Shown one piece after another: positions 17,476-25,559 of a stretch of 64,000 nt of DNA. The notes under the pieces are model-generated. The model saw nothing but the letters and a program-made list of their open reading frames with translations. It searched no databases and was not told where the DNA came from. The position numbers and the translations under genes were made by a program. How positions within the stretch are numbered: position 1 is the first letter of the stretch; each line of letters begins with the position of its first letter. The DNA is taken from positions 1-64,000 of the forward strand of contig CAZOKH010000001.1 of NCBI GenBank assembly GCA_964580315.1, read 5' to 3'. The DNA comes from CAZOKH01 sp964580315. Its GTDB lineage: Bacteria > Chloroflexota > Anaerolineae > Anaerolineales > Anaerolineaceae.

Positions 17476-18257
17476 TTTTCATTCCTATCCAGAGAGGTAA
17501 TTTCACGCGCCAGTTCACGATATTGTTCTGCAGCGCGTGACCGGTTGTCATAAAGGTTGATGGGCTCACCGGCTGCCGCGCTTTCCCGCAGGCGGGTGTC
17601 GACACCAATGATGGTTTGCAGCAACTGCTGGCTGAAATTTTGTTGAAGCTGGTCGAGCACATGCCGGCAAATGTTGTTGCGCCGGTCATACAATGTGGCT
17701 ACCAGGTAAAATGCGAGATGCGGATTGGTGTGCTGGCGAACAGCTTCGACCGTTTCCATCAGGTGCAGCAATCCGCGGGCAGCAAAAAATTCTGTCTGGA
17801 CGGGGGCCAGCACAATGTTGGCGCAGGTGAGTGCTGAAATGGTCAGCGAACTGAGGTGCGGCGGGCAATCGATCAAGATGTAATCATAGCTGGCAGCCAG
17901 GGGGGCCAGGATGCGCGCCAGCCTGGTTTCGTAGGAAGGCATTTCAAACAGGGCGCGTTCCACCGAGGCCAGGCGCATGTCGCCGGGCAGCACATCGAGA
18001 TGTTTTAACGGACTGGATTGGATGATGGATTGGATGGGAGGTGTGGGTTCGTCTGGAGAAGGATCAATCAAGTCGGGGATGGCCCAGTCAATCTCATCCG
18101 GTTCCAATCCCAGCGCAATGGTCAGGTTGGCCTGCGAATCCAGATCAACCAGTAAGGTTTCATAACCAAATTCCGCCAGGCAGGCTCCCAGAGAAATACA
18201 AGTGGTGGTTTTTCCAACGCCGCCTTTTTGGTTGCTGATAGCAATGGTTGTTCCCAT
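17472..18257 (-). CDS. ParA/Soj-family ATPase
   Basis: A 261-aa ParA-type ATPase with deviant Walker A KGGVGKTT at residues 10-17, a Walker A' LVDLDSQANLT near 36-46, and a Walker B-like YILIDCPPHLSSLT near 120. Such proteins form ATP-dependent dimers on DNA and position plasmids, chromosomes or protein complexes. There is no parB next to it; the coupled partner is a CheW protein. That pairing suggests a role in positioning a signalling cluster rather than chromosome segregation, which is inference. A chromosomal Soj role cannot be excluded. Confidence 0.88.
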   Translation of the reverse strand: MGTTIAISNQKGGVGKTTTCISLGACLAEFGYETLLVDLDSQANLTIALGLEPDEIDWAIPDLIDPSPDEPTPPIQSIIQSSPLKHLDVLPGDMRLASVERALFEMPSYETRLARILAPLAASYDYILIDCPPHLSSLTISALTCANIVLAPVQTEFFAARGLLHLMETVEAVRQHTNPHLAFYLVATLYDRRNNICRHVLDQLQQNFSQQLLQTIIGVDTRLRESAAAGEPINLYDNRSRAAEQYRELAREITSLDRNEK

Positions 18258-18408
18258 GGCACTCCTTTAAGAGTGATTAACAGGTAAAAATTTGACGCAG
18301 GTGCGCCTGAGAAAATCATAACAAAGTTTTTTCGTGTGTGCTGTAAAGGGTTGGTAAAAAGTGATCGGCGGGACGCTGATTTCCTGTGTCGAATGGCGTA
18401 CAACTTGC

Positions 18409-18414
18409 TATAAT
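18409..18414 (+). promoter_or_regulatory. Extended -10 promoter of guaB
   Basis: TTGCTATAAT has the TGn extension and a consensus -10 hexamer. The -35 side is weak. The start would be near 18421, giving a leader of about 15 nt that holds the AGAGGTGCGG ribosome site. Confidence 0.7.
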
Positions 18415-18435
18415 TTAATCGGAAAGAGGTGCGGA

Positions 18436-19881
18436 ATGAAATTGCGCGATGATTTCGGACTTACATTTGACGATGTTTTGCTGGTGCCCAAGCGGTCTGC
18501 CATCCGCAGCCGCAAGGATGTGGAAACATCTACCCTGCTGGCAAAAGACTTTCGCATGGCTGTCCCGGTGATATCGGCTAACATGGACACGGTGACCGAA
18601 GAGAAGATGGCCATAGCCATGGCGCGGCACGGCGGCATTGGTATTTTGCACCGCTTCCTTAACATTCCCCAGCAAGTGAGCATGGTGAACAAGGTGAAAA
18701 AGTCGGAAGGCTTTGTGGTGAAGAACCCGGTGACCATTGCGGCGAACGCCAGTGTGGATGATGCCAAAAGACTGATGGCTGAAAACGAAATTGGCGGCTT
18801 GATGGTGGTGGATGCTGACAATCACCTGCAGGGTGTGATTACCACGCGCGATGTGCTGCTGGCAGGCAACCCCCGCGCCAGTGTGGCATCTGTGATGACG
18901 CGGCGCGAAAACCTGTTTGTCGATTCTCCCGATGTAACCCTGGCAGATGCCATTGCGAAATTATATGAACACCGCATTGAAAAACTGCCGCTGGTGGATG
19001 AAAACAACGTTCTGGCAGGGTTGATCACTGCCCAGGATATTTTGAAAATGCGCAAGTATCCGAATGCCACCAAAGACGGGCTGGGGCACCTGTGCGTTGG
19101 GGTGGCGATTGGCGTGAAACCGGAAGATTTTGAACGGGCGCAGGCTTGCGTTGAAGCCGGGGCTGATGTGCTGGTGCTGGACATCGCTCACGGCCATTCC
19201 ATTCGCGGGATTGAGATGCTGAAAGAATTGAAAAAGCGGTTTCCGTCCACACCGGTTGTGGCTGGAAATGTGGCCACGGCTGAAGCCACACAGGAAATGA
19301 TTGAGAACGGCGCTGACAGCGTGAAGGTGGGCATTGGGCCGGGGTCGGTGTGCACCACGCGCATTGTGACCGGTTTCGGTGTGCCGCAGCTCACGGCAGT
19401 GAACGAATGTGCTAAAGTCGCCGCGCGTTACGGCGTTCCCATTATTGCCGATGGCGGCATTCGCTCCTCGGGCGATGTGGTGAAAGCCCTGGCTGCCGGC
19501 GCCAGCAGCGTGATGCTGGGCGGCATGCTGGCAGGCACCGATGAAAGCCCGGGGCGGGTTTCCATCCGCAATGGTCTCCGCTACAAGGTGGTGCGCGGCA
19601 TGGCGTCGTTGAGCGCCAATGTGGCACGCAAGCGGTTGGACAGGGGGGAAGAGATTTCTCCAGAAGAATGGGATGAAATTGTGCCGGAGGGCGTGGAAGC
19701 CGTAGTGCCCTACAAGGGCAGCGTGGTCGAGCTGCTGTACCAGATGGTGGGCGGTTTGCGCTCGGGGTTAAGCTATGCCGGGGCGCGCTCGATTGCCGAG
19801 TTGCAGGCCAACGCCGAGTTCATCCGCATCACGCCGGCGGGGCAGCGCGAGTCCGGCCCGCATGACAATATGCCGCAGTAG
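18436..19881 (+). CDS. guaB: IMP dehydrogenase
   Basis: The enzyme oxidises IMP to XMP, the committed step of GMP synthesis. The 481-aa protein has the N-terminal FGLTFDDVLLVP, two CBS domains at about residues 90-205, the catalytic loop GPGSVCTTRIVTG near residue 300 with its Cys, and the flap/phosphate region DGGIRSSGDVVKALAAGA. I chose the ATG at 18436, which has a strong ribosome site; the open frame upstream begins before the promoter. It is the first gene of a short plus-strand run and stands divergent from parA. Confidence 0.96.
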   Translation: MKLRDDFGLTFDDVLLVPKRSAIRSRKDVETSTLLAKDFRMAVPVISANMDTVTEEKMAIAMARHGGIGILHRFLNIPQQVSMVNKVKKSEGFVVKNPVTIAANASVDDAKRLMAENEIGGLMVVDADNHLQGVITTRDVLLAGNPRASVASVMTRRENLFVDSPDVTLADAIAKLYEHRIEKLPLVDENNVLAGLITAQDILKMRKYPNATKDGLGHLCVGVAIGVKPEDFERAQACVEAGADVLVLDIAHGHSIRGIEMLKELKKRFPSTPVVAGNVATAEATQEMIENGADSVKVGIGPGSVCTTRIVTGFGVPQLTAVNECAKVAARYGVPIIADGGIRSSGDVVKALAAGASSVMLGGMLAGTDESPGRVSIRNGLRYKVVRGMASLSANVARKRLDRGEEISPEEWDEIVPEGVEAVVPYKGSVVELLYQMVGGLRSGLSYAGARSIAELQANAEFIRITPAGQRESGPHDNMPQ

Positions 19882-19916
19882 GTGACACTCAATAAGAGTA
19901 AAAATAGAATAATTAA

Positions 19917-19933
19917 GGTATAATAAATATACC
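19917..19933 (+). promoter_or_regulatory. Promoter and palindromic operator of brnTA
   Basis: GGTATA (19917-19922) and TATACC (19928-19933) form a perfect inverted repeat with a 5-bp centre. It overlaps the -10 box TATAAT (19919-19924) and ends at the brnT start codon. Autorepression by the BrnT-BrnA complex is known for the family; this palindrome is the natural operator candidate. Confidence 0.6.
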
Positions 19934-20197
19934 ATGGGCTTTGAATATGACCCCGAAAAAAGTTTAAGCAATCAAGAAAAGCATGGTATAGATTTCTTGA
20001 CTGCACAAGCCATATGGAATGACGAAGCCAGAATTGAATTCCCTGCAAAAACCATTGATGAACCGCGCTGGTTAGTGATTGGAAGAATTAATGAAAAACA
20101 CTGGTCAGCAGTGATCACTTATCGAGGAGACAATATCCGCATCATTTCAGTCCGTCGCTCTCGAGATGAGGAGGTTGAATTATATGAAAGCATCTGA
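19934..20197 (+). CDS. brnT: BrnT-family toxin
   Basis: BrnT is a small RelE-fold ribonuclease toxin of type II systems. The 87-aa protein shows the family pattern: FEYDPEKSLSNQEKHGIDF at the start, an IGRINEKHWSAVITYRGD core, and IRIISVRRSRDEEVELYE at the end. There is no ribosome site; the -10 box is only 9 nt upstream, so translation is probably leaderless. The antitoxin gene overlaps its 3' end by 14 bp. Confidence 0.9.
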   Translation: MGFEYDPEKSLSNQEKHGIDFLTAQAIWNDEARIEFPAKTIDEPRWLVIGRINEKHWSAVITYRGDNIRIISVRRSRDEEVELYESI

Positions 20198-20411
20198 ATT
20201 TGATCGAAAATTTGATGATGGCGAGAACATCATTTCCGAATTGGATCTATCCCGTGCCCGACGGCCCGGGGAGGAAACGAAAAGAATTAATGTTGATTTT
20301 CCTGCCTGGATGGTCGTTTCACTGGATCGGGAAGCAAGGCGATTGGGAGTAACCCGCCAGTCAATCATTAAAATGTGGCTGGCTGAACGATTGCAGCAGC
20401 AATGTCAGTAA
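20184..20411 (+). CDS. brnA: BrnA-family antitoxin
   Basis: A 75-aa antitoxin with a ribbon-helix-helix DNA-binding segment at its C-terminal half (KRINVDFPAWMVVSLDREA, then LGVTRQSIIKMWLAERL). It neutralises BrnT and represses the operon. The ATG at 20184 follows an excellent GAGGAGG site inside the brnT reading frame, so the antitoxin may be translated more strongly than the toxin. Confidence 0.88.
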   Translation: MKASEFDRKFDDGENIISELDLSRARRPGEETKRINVDFPAWMVVSLDREARRLGVTRQSIIKMWLAERLQQQCQ

Positions 20412-20427
20412 TAAGAGCGACAAAAGT

Positions 20428-20465
20428 AAAAGGGTCGACCAGCAAGCAGCAGGTCAACCCTTTTT
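20428..20465. terminator. Bidirectional terminator between brnA and gyrB
   Basis: AAAAGGGTCGACC pairs with GGTCAACCCTTTT with one mismatch, flanked by A and T runs on both sides. It serves the convergent brnA and gyrB transcripts. Confidence 0.8.
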
Positions 20466-20491
20466 AATGCAGTTTGATTTTGGACGAATCT

Positions 20492-22414
20492 TTACACATC
20501 CAAATTCTTGACATCCTTGGCATGGGTTTGGATGAAGCGGTTGCGCGGGGGGACGGCGGCGCCCATCAGCATGTCGAAGGTGCGGTCAGCGGCGGCGGCG
20601 TCTTCAATGGTCACCAAATTGAGGGTACGGTTTTCGGGGTTCATGGTGGTGTCCCACAACTGGTCGGGGTTCATTTCGCCCAGACCCTTGTAACGCTGCA
20701 GGTTGGCTTTCTCTGCGGTTGGTCCCATTTCTTTCAGGATGGCGTCTTTTTCCTGCTCGGTATAGGCGTATTGATTATGATTTTTGTGACTGATCAGGTA
20801 CAGCGGCGGCTGGGCGATGTAGAGATGGCCTTCGTCGATCAGCGGCTGCATATAGCGGAAGAAGAAGGTGAGCAGCAGGGTGCGGATGTGCGCGCCGTCC
20901 ACATCGGCATCGGTCATGATGATGATGTGTCCGTAACGCAGGGTTTTGAGGTTGAACGAGTCGCCAATGCCGGCGCCAATGGCTGAAATGAGCGATTTAA
21001 TTTCGTTGTTCGACAGCATCTTGTCGAGGCGGGCGCGTTCGGTGTTGAGGATTTTGCCGCGCAGCGGCAGAATGGCCTGGAAGTGGCGGTCGCGGCCTTG
21101 TTTGGCTGAGCCGCCGGCGCTGTCGCCCTCAACGATGTATAACTCGGTCTTAGATGCGTCGCGTGACGAGCAGTCGGCCAGTTTGCCGGGCAGGGTCATG
21201 CTTTCCAATGCTGATTTGCGGATGACCAGGTCGCGGGCTTTGCGGGCGGCGTCGCGCGCGCGGGCTGAGGTGAGGCACTTGGAGATGATGTTTTTGGCGG
21301 CGGCGGGATTCTCTTCCAGGAAGTTGTTGAAGGTTTCGGCGACCACCTGCTGCACAATGGTTTGCACCTCGGCGTTCATCAGTTTGACCTTGGTCTGGCT
21401 TTCAAACTGCGGGTCGGGGTGTTTGATGGCGACAATGGCGGTCAGCCCTTCGCGAATATCGTCGCCGGTGAAATTGTCGTCACCGTCTTTGAGCAGGTTG
21501 TTGCGGCGGGCGTAGTCGTTAATGGCACGGGTGAGGGCGGCGCGCAAACCGGTGAGATGGGTGCCGCCGTCGATGGTGTTGATGGTGTTGGCGAAGGAAT
21601 AGACCGATTCGGAGTATGCGTCGGTGAATTGGATGGCAGCTTCGATGCCCACACCATCCAGTTCATTCTCGCAATAAACCACCGGATGCAGGGCAATGCG
21701 GTTGCGGTTGATGTAGCGCACGAAGGAAACGATGCCGCCTTCGAAATAGAAGGCAGCTTCGCGCTGGTCGCGTTCATCAACCAGGCGAATTTCCACCTTG
21801 CGGGTGACAAACGCCATCTCACGGAAACGCTGCACCAGTGTGTCAAATCGGTAGGTAATGTCTTCGATGAAAATTTGGCGGTCAAAGCGGAAGGTGGTGA
21901 TGTTGCCGGTGTGCTGCGGGTCGCATTCGCCAATGACTTTCACGGGCTCCTTCGGGCGGCCCTGTTCGTAGCGCTGAAAGTGAATTTTCCCGTCGCGGTG
22001 CACGCGCACTTCGCACCATTCAGAGAGCGCGTTGACGGCGGAAACGCCCACGCCGTGCAAACCGCCCGACACCTTGTAGCCACCGCCGCCGAACTTGCCG
22101 CCGGCGTGCAGCACGGTCATCACCACCTCAAGGGCTGATTTTTTCTGGGTGGGGTGAATGTCAACCGGGATGCCGCGCCCGTTGTCTTCCACGGTCAGGC
22201 TTTCATCGGGATGAATGATTACCCTGATCTTGTCACAATAACCGGCCAGGGCTTCGTCAATGGAATTATCGACCACCTCATACACCAGGTGGTGCAGCGC
22301 TTTCTGATCTGTTCCGCCCACATACATGCCCGGGCGACGGCGGACGGCTTCCAGTCCTTCAAGGACTTGGATGTTTGTGGCGTCATAGGAACCGTTTGAT
22401 TGTGTCTGGTTCAT
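20492..22414 (-). CDS. gyrB: DNA gyrase subunit B
   Basis: GyrB is the ATPase subunit of type II topoisomerase that introduces negative supercoils. The 640-aa protein has the GHKL ATP site (YEVVDNSIDEALAGYC, VEDNGRGIPV, GLHGVGVSAVNAL) and the TOPRIM domain (EGDSAGGSAKQGRD, IIMTDADVDGAHIRTLLL). Length and motifs favour GyrB over ParE, which I cannot fully exclude without the partner gene. I chose the ATG at 22414, since upstream in-frame residues are not family-like. Only 28 bp separate it from the preceding membrane-protein gene on the same strand, so they are probably co-transcribed. Confidence 0.93.
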   Translation of the reverse strand: MNQTQSNGSYDATNIQVLEGLEAVRRRPGMYVGGTDQKALHHLVYEVVDNSIDEALAGYCDKIRVIIHPDESLTVEDNGRGIPVDIHPTQKKSALEVVMTVLHAGGKFGGGGYKVSGGLHGVGVSAVNALSEWCEVRVHRDGKIHFQRYEQGRPKEPVKVIGECDPQHTGNITTFRFDRQIFIEDITYRFDTLVQRFREMAFVTRKVEIRLVDERDQREAAFYFEGGIVSFVRYINRNRIALHPVVYCENELDGVGIEAAIQFTDAYSESVYSFANTINTIDGGTHLTGLRAALTRAINDYARRNNLLKDGDDNFTGDDIREGLTAIVAIKHPDPQFESQTKVKLMNAEVQTIVQQVVAETFNNFLEENPAAAKNIISKCLTSARARDAARKARDLVIRKSALESMTLPGKLADCSSRDASKTELYIVEGDSAGGSAKQGRDRHFQAILPLRGKILNTERARLDKMLSNNEIKSLISAIGAGIGDSFNLKTLRYGHIIIMTDADVDGAHIRTLLLTFFFRYMQPLIDEGHLYIAQPPLYLISHKNHNQYAYTEQEKDAILKEMGPTAEKANLQRYKGLGEMNPDQLWDTTMNPENRTLNLVTIEDAAAADRTFDMLMGAAVPPRNRFIQTHAKDVKNLDV

Positions 22415-22442
22415 GTCAAATTCCAGTAAGAAAAGATTTGGT

Positions 22443-23462
22443 TTATCCGCCGGCAGCCGGGGGATCTTGCGGGACGGTGGGAACGTTAGCTGATTCGCGG
22501 CGGGCATCGTACCAGCGAACCGCATCGCGATAATAGATGAATGTGGCAGCCAGCAGTGCGCTATTGATGAGGGCATGTCCGAAAATTCCCACCAGCATCA
22601 TCCACGAATTGGGAGGCGCGATTTGCCAGACCACATCCAGGCCCTGGCTTAAGATGAGAACTGCTAAAATGAAAAGGCTGGTGTTCGGTAAAAACACGCG
22701 CGACAGGCGCAGGCTGGCAAACACGGCACGCGGCGCATTAAATGCTTTGGCAAAAATGCCGTGCGGTGAGAAAAATAATGGAATGGCAAGCCAGATGAGA
22801 ACAAAACTAAACAGGAAAAGGGCTCCCTGCGCGATAGCCATATTAAAAATTGACAGCAGTGAGCTGAGGAACCCCACCGGGATGAACAGCACAAACAATA
22901 TGGCTATTAACATGAAGGTGAGCACAAGTGTTTGACCAAATTGATTGAGCAGAACCGGCAATGAAAAGGGCCCGGGTTCCAGGCTGGTGATGCGCGCCAT
23001 TTCACTGAAGAACAGCGTTCCCAGCGCAATGCCAATCAGCGTGGCGATTAGAATCCAGAACAGAATGGACAGCCCGGAGGCAGCTTCAATGAAGGTGGGA
23101 GCGCCAAGCGGCGTTTCAATGGCTGCCTGCGACGCCATCAGGCTGGGAACCCCAACCGGGAAGGAGCGCAGGAATATTAACAGGTTGAAACGTTCCAGGA
23201 GGATTTGCCACAGGTCAAACGTGTTCTTCACCATTTCCATCATGTCAGACGGTGTGTTTTTTAATAATTGTTGATGAAAATCAGCAACCAGCGGTTCCAG
23301 CAGGGTTTTAAAGCGAATGTGCACGCCAAACCACAGGAAAATATCCAGGCAAACCGGGTAGAGGATCATGCCAATATGATTGGCGATGATATTAAATCCG
23401 GAACCAATTGAGCCGAGCATGCGGGGAGGGGCGATGTTTGTTTTCTTCGTTTCCGTTTCCAT
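22443..23462 (-). CDS. Multi-pass membrane protein of unknown function
   Basis: A 339-aa protein with about six hydrophobic segments (roughly residues 25-50, 135-160, 180-210, 215-240, 265-285 and 290-315) and a short Pro-rich cytoplasmic tail. I do not recognise a family. The pattern recalls the DUF4013/glycerophosphodiester-type membrane proteins but no catalytic motif is visible. It is the first gene before gyrB on this strand. TAAAAT sits 9 nt before its ATG, again suggesting a very short or absent leader. Confidence 0.65.
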   Translation of the reverse strand: METETKKTNIAPPRMLGSIGSGFNIIANHIGMILYPVCLDIFLWFGVHIRFKTLLEPLVADFHQQLLKNTPSDMMEMVKNTFDLWQILLERFNLLIFLRSFPVGVPSLMASQAAIETPLGAPTFIEAASGLSILFWILIATLIGIALGTLFFSEMARITSLEPGPFSLPVLLNQFGQTLVLTFMLIAILFVLFIPVGFLSSLLSIFNMAIAQGALFLFSFVLIWLAIPLFFSPHGIFAKAFNAPRAVFASLRLSRVFLPNTSLFILAVLILSQGLDVVWQIAPPNSWMMLVGIFGHALINSALLAATFIYYRDAVRWYDARRESANVPTVPQDPPAAGG

Positions 23463-23524
23463 AACCTTATAATTTTACCATACTCGCTTGCCGACTTTGG
23501 GCGGCGTTTTCCTGACAAAAATGC

Positions 23525-23553
23525 TTGCCTGTGTCTCATCACAGCGGTAGAAT
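23525..23553 (+). promoter_or_regulatory. Promoter of the membrane-protein/JAMM operon
   Basis: TTGCCT (23525-23530) and TAGAAT (23548-23553) are 17 bp apart. The predicted start falls at about 23560, on the GTG at 23561, which would make that gene leaderless. Confidence 0.6.
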
Positions 23554-23560
23554 CAAAGTT

Positions 23561-24373
23561 GTGCACGAACAACAAAATCTTCCCAACATCAACCGGTTAA
23601 GCGTATTGATCTCTACCATCTTGCTGGCTTATGCCGTGACGCCCCTGGTAAACATCTCAGAGCGGGAAATTGGGATTCAACTTTTTGGAATTTCCTTCAC
23701 TTATGATGTAGATTTATCTCTGCCGGTTTCGCTGCTGGTGGCAGTGATGGCTGCGGTGGGAACCGATTGGCTGCTGCGCGAACATCCCAATCTTGAAAAC
23801 CAGAGCACTGTTCAACACTGGATGATTCCGGCTTTAACCACGCTGGTGATTGCCATACCCCTGAATACTTTGAAAATCGGCCTGGAGTGGTGGGCAGTTT
23901 TCGCTTTTGGCGGCATGCTGCTGGTCAGCGTGCTGCTGGCTGAATATATCGTGGTCGATCTTTCAAATGAACTGCATGCTCCGGCAACGGTGGGATTGAC
24001 CTCGGTATCTTTTGCGCTTTACCTGGTGATGGCCATTGCTGTGCGGGCGGCTGATTTAAGGTTGTATATCATGCTGCCCACTGTGTTTGCCATCTGCTTC
24101 CTGGTGGTGCTGCGCACACTCTATCTGCGGCTGGGTGGAAAGTGGCAGCCGGGGTGGGCAGTGGGATGTGCTTTGTTGGTGAGTCAACTATCTATGGGAT
24201 TACATTATTTGCCAGCGAGCCCGGTGTCGTTTGGCCTGGCATTGTTGGGGGCAGCCTATGCTTTAACGGCTTTTGTCACAGCGGTAGAGGAGCAGCGCCC
24301 GGCAAACCGGCTGTGGATTGAACCAACGGTCATGCTGGTTATTTTTTGGGTGATGGCTTTTGTTTTAAAATGA
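23561..24373 (+). CDS. Multi-pass membrane protein (DUF5656-like)
   Basis: A 270-aa protein that is almost entirely hydrophobic, with about seven to eight transmembrane segments. The start is uncertain: I chose GTG 23561 because a promoter places transcription at that codon, while a TTG at 23525 lies inside the -35 box. No catalytic residue pattern stands out. The stop overlaps the next start (ATGA), so it is coupled to the JAMM protease gene. Confidence 0.6.
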   Translation: MHEQQNLPNINRLSVLISTILLAYAVTPLVNISEREIGIQLFGISFTYDVDLSLPVSLLVAVMAAVGTDWLLREHPNLENQSTVQHWMIPALTTLVIAIPLNTLKIGLEWWAVFAFGGMLLVSVLLAEYIVVDLSNELHAPATVGLTSVSFALYLVMAIAVRAADLRLYIMLPTVFAICFLVVLRTLYLRLGGKWQPGWAVGCALLVSQLSMGLHYLPASPVSFGLALLGAAYALTAFVTAVEEQRPANRLWIEPTVMLVIFWVMAFVLK

Positions 24374-24792
24374 GAACTACCAGGTTATCCATACCGGGTG
24401 AAGTGCAAATTGCCATGCTGGAGCATGTGATTTCCTGCCTGCCGGAAGAAGCCTGTGGTATGATCGGCGGGCGGGATGACCGGGCTCAACTGGTTTTGCC
24501 GGCTGTGAATGAACTGCACAGCCCGACAGCTTTTCGCATGGCTGCCAGTGACCTGGTGAGGCATTTTTACCAGCTTGAAGAACAAAACCTGGAATTGGTT
24601 GCCATCTACCATTCTCATCCTAATGGACCTGTTACTCCATCCAACCAGGATTTGGTAGAGTTCAATTATCCGGGTGTGCATTATCTCATTTGGGCGACAG
24701 TTTGTGGAGACTGGCAGATGAAGGGATACTGGCTGGATCGCACAGAATATCGGGAAATCTCGCTGGAATATTTCCCGACTGCGCAACCATGA
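24370..24792 (+). CDS. JAMM/MPN-family metalloprotease-like protein
   Basis: A 140-aa single-domain JAB/MPN protein. The JAMM zinc motif is complete: YHSHPNGPVTPSNQD near residues 78-92 gives HxHPx7SxxD, and the upstream Glu is in LPEEACGMIGG near residue 26. Bacterial relatives remove ubiquitin-like or sulfur-carrier tails or process cysteine-synthesis carriers. No ubiquitin-like protein or E1 gene is near, so the substrate is unknown. It is coupled to the upstream membrane protein and lies 42 bp before plsY. Confidence 0.85.
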   Translation: MRTTRLSIPGEVQIAMLEHVISCLPEEACGMIGGRDDRAQLVLPAVNELHSPTAFRMAASDLVRHFYQLEEQNLELVAIYHSHPNGPVTPSNQDLVEFNYPGVHYLIWATVCGDWQMKGYWLDRTEYREISLEYFPTAQP

Positions 24793-24834
24793 AGACTGGT
24801 CAGGGTTACAAATCATTGATGGGAGCATTTGTTT

Positions 24835-25533
24835 ATGTTTGATCTGGTAAAGATATTCAGTATTCTGGCGTTATCTTATCTTTTGGGCTCCATCCCAAGT
24901 GGTTTGATTATTGTGCGCATTTTGTCTGGCAAAGATGTGCGGCAGGTGGCCAGCGGGCGCACAGGCGGCACCAACGCCATGCGCGCTGCTGGTATTGCAG
25001 CCGGTCTGCTGACGGTGATTTTTGATGGTTTGAAGGGTTTGGCAACGGCCGTGGTGGTGGCCTGGTTGATGCCGGGCAGCGCCTGGATGCAGGTGTTTGC
25101 AGCATTGATGGCAATTCTTGGGCATAATTATTCCATTTTCTTGATGGAGCATCAAGAAAACGGGAAAGTGGTCTTGCGGGGTGGGGCTGGCGGCGCCACA
25201 GCCGTGGGCGGGTCAATTGCGCTGTGGCCGATCTCAGGTGTGATTATTGTGCCATTGGCGGTGCTGGTGTTTCTGTTCATTGGCTATGCTTCGGTCACCA
25301 CCATCAGTGTGACCGTGTTTGCAACCATCATTTTTGCTGTGCGCGCCATCCAGGGAATTTCCAGCCCGGTATATATCGCTTATGGTGTGCTTTCGTTTCT
25401 CATTGTTATGTGGGCGCTGCGCCCCAACCTGAAACGCCTGCGGCAGGGCAATGAGCGCTTGCATGGTTTGCGGGCAAAATTTCAGAAGAAGAAACTTGAA
25501 GAAGCGGTCAAGAAAACAGACCAAAATGGATAA
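24835..25533 (+). CDS. plsY: Acyl-phosphate glycerol-3-phosphate acyltransferase
   Basis: PlsY transfers the acyl group of acyl-phosphate to glycerol-3-phosphate, the first step of phospholipid synthesis, in the cytoplasmic membrane. The 232-aa protein has the family motifs LLGSIPSGLII near residue 16, SGRTGGTNAMRAAG near 40-53 (the SGNxGaTN motif) and a later RGGAGGATAVGG glycine-rich loop. About six membrane segments are visible. The ATG at 24835 has GGGAG upstream. Confidence 0.92.
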   Translation: MFDLVKIFSILALSYLLGSIPSGLIIVRILSGKDVRQVASGRTGGTNAMRAAGIAAGLLTVIFDGLKGLATAVVVAWLMPGSAWMQVFAALMAILGHNYSIFLMEHQENGKVVLRGGAGGATAVGGSIALWPISGVIIVPLAVLVFLFIGYASVTTISVTVFATIIFAVRAIQGISSPVYIAYGVLSFLIVMWALRPNLKRLRQGNERLHGLRAKFQKKKLEEAVKKTDQNG

Positions 25534-25537
25534 AAAA

Positions 25538-25559
25538 AACACCCCTCAGGGGTGTTTTT
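25538..25559. terminator. Bidirectional terminator between plsY and the hydrolase gene
   Basis: AACACCCC and GGGGTGTT flank a 3-nt loop, with A8 before and T5 after. It lies between two convergent genes only 24 bp apart and reaches the stop codon of the minus-strand gene. Confidence 0.9.
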
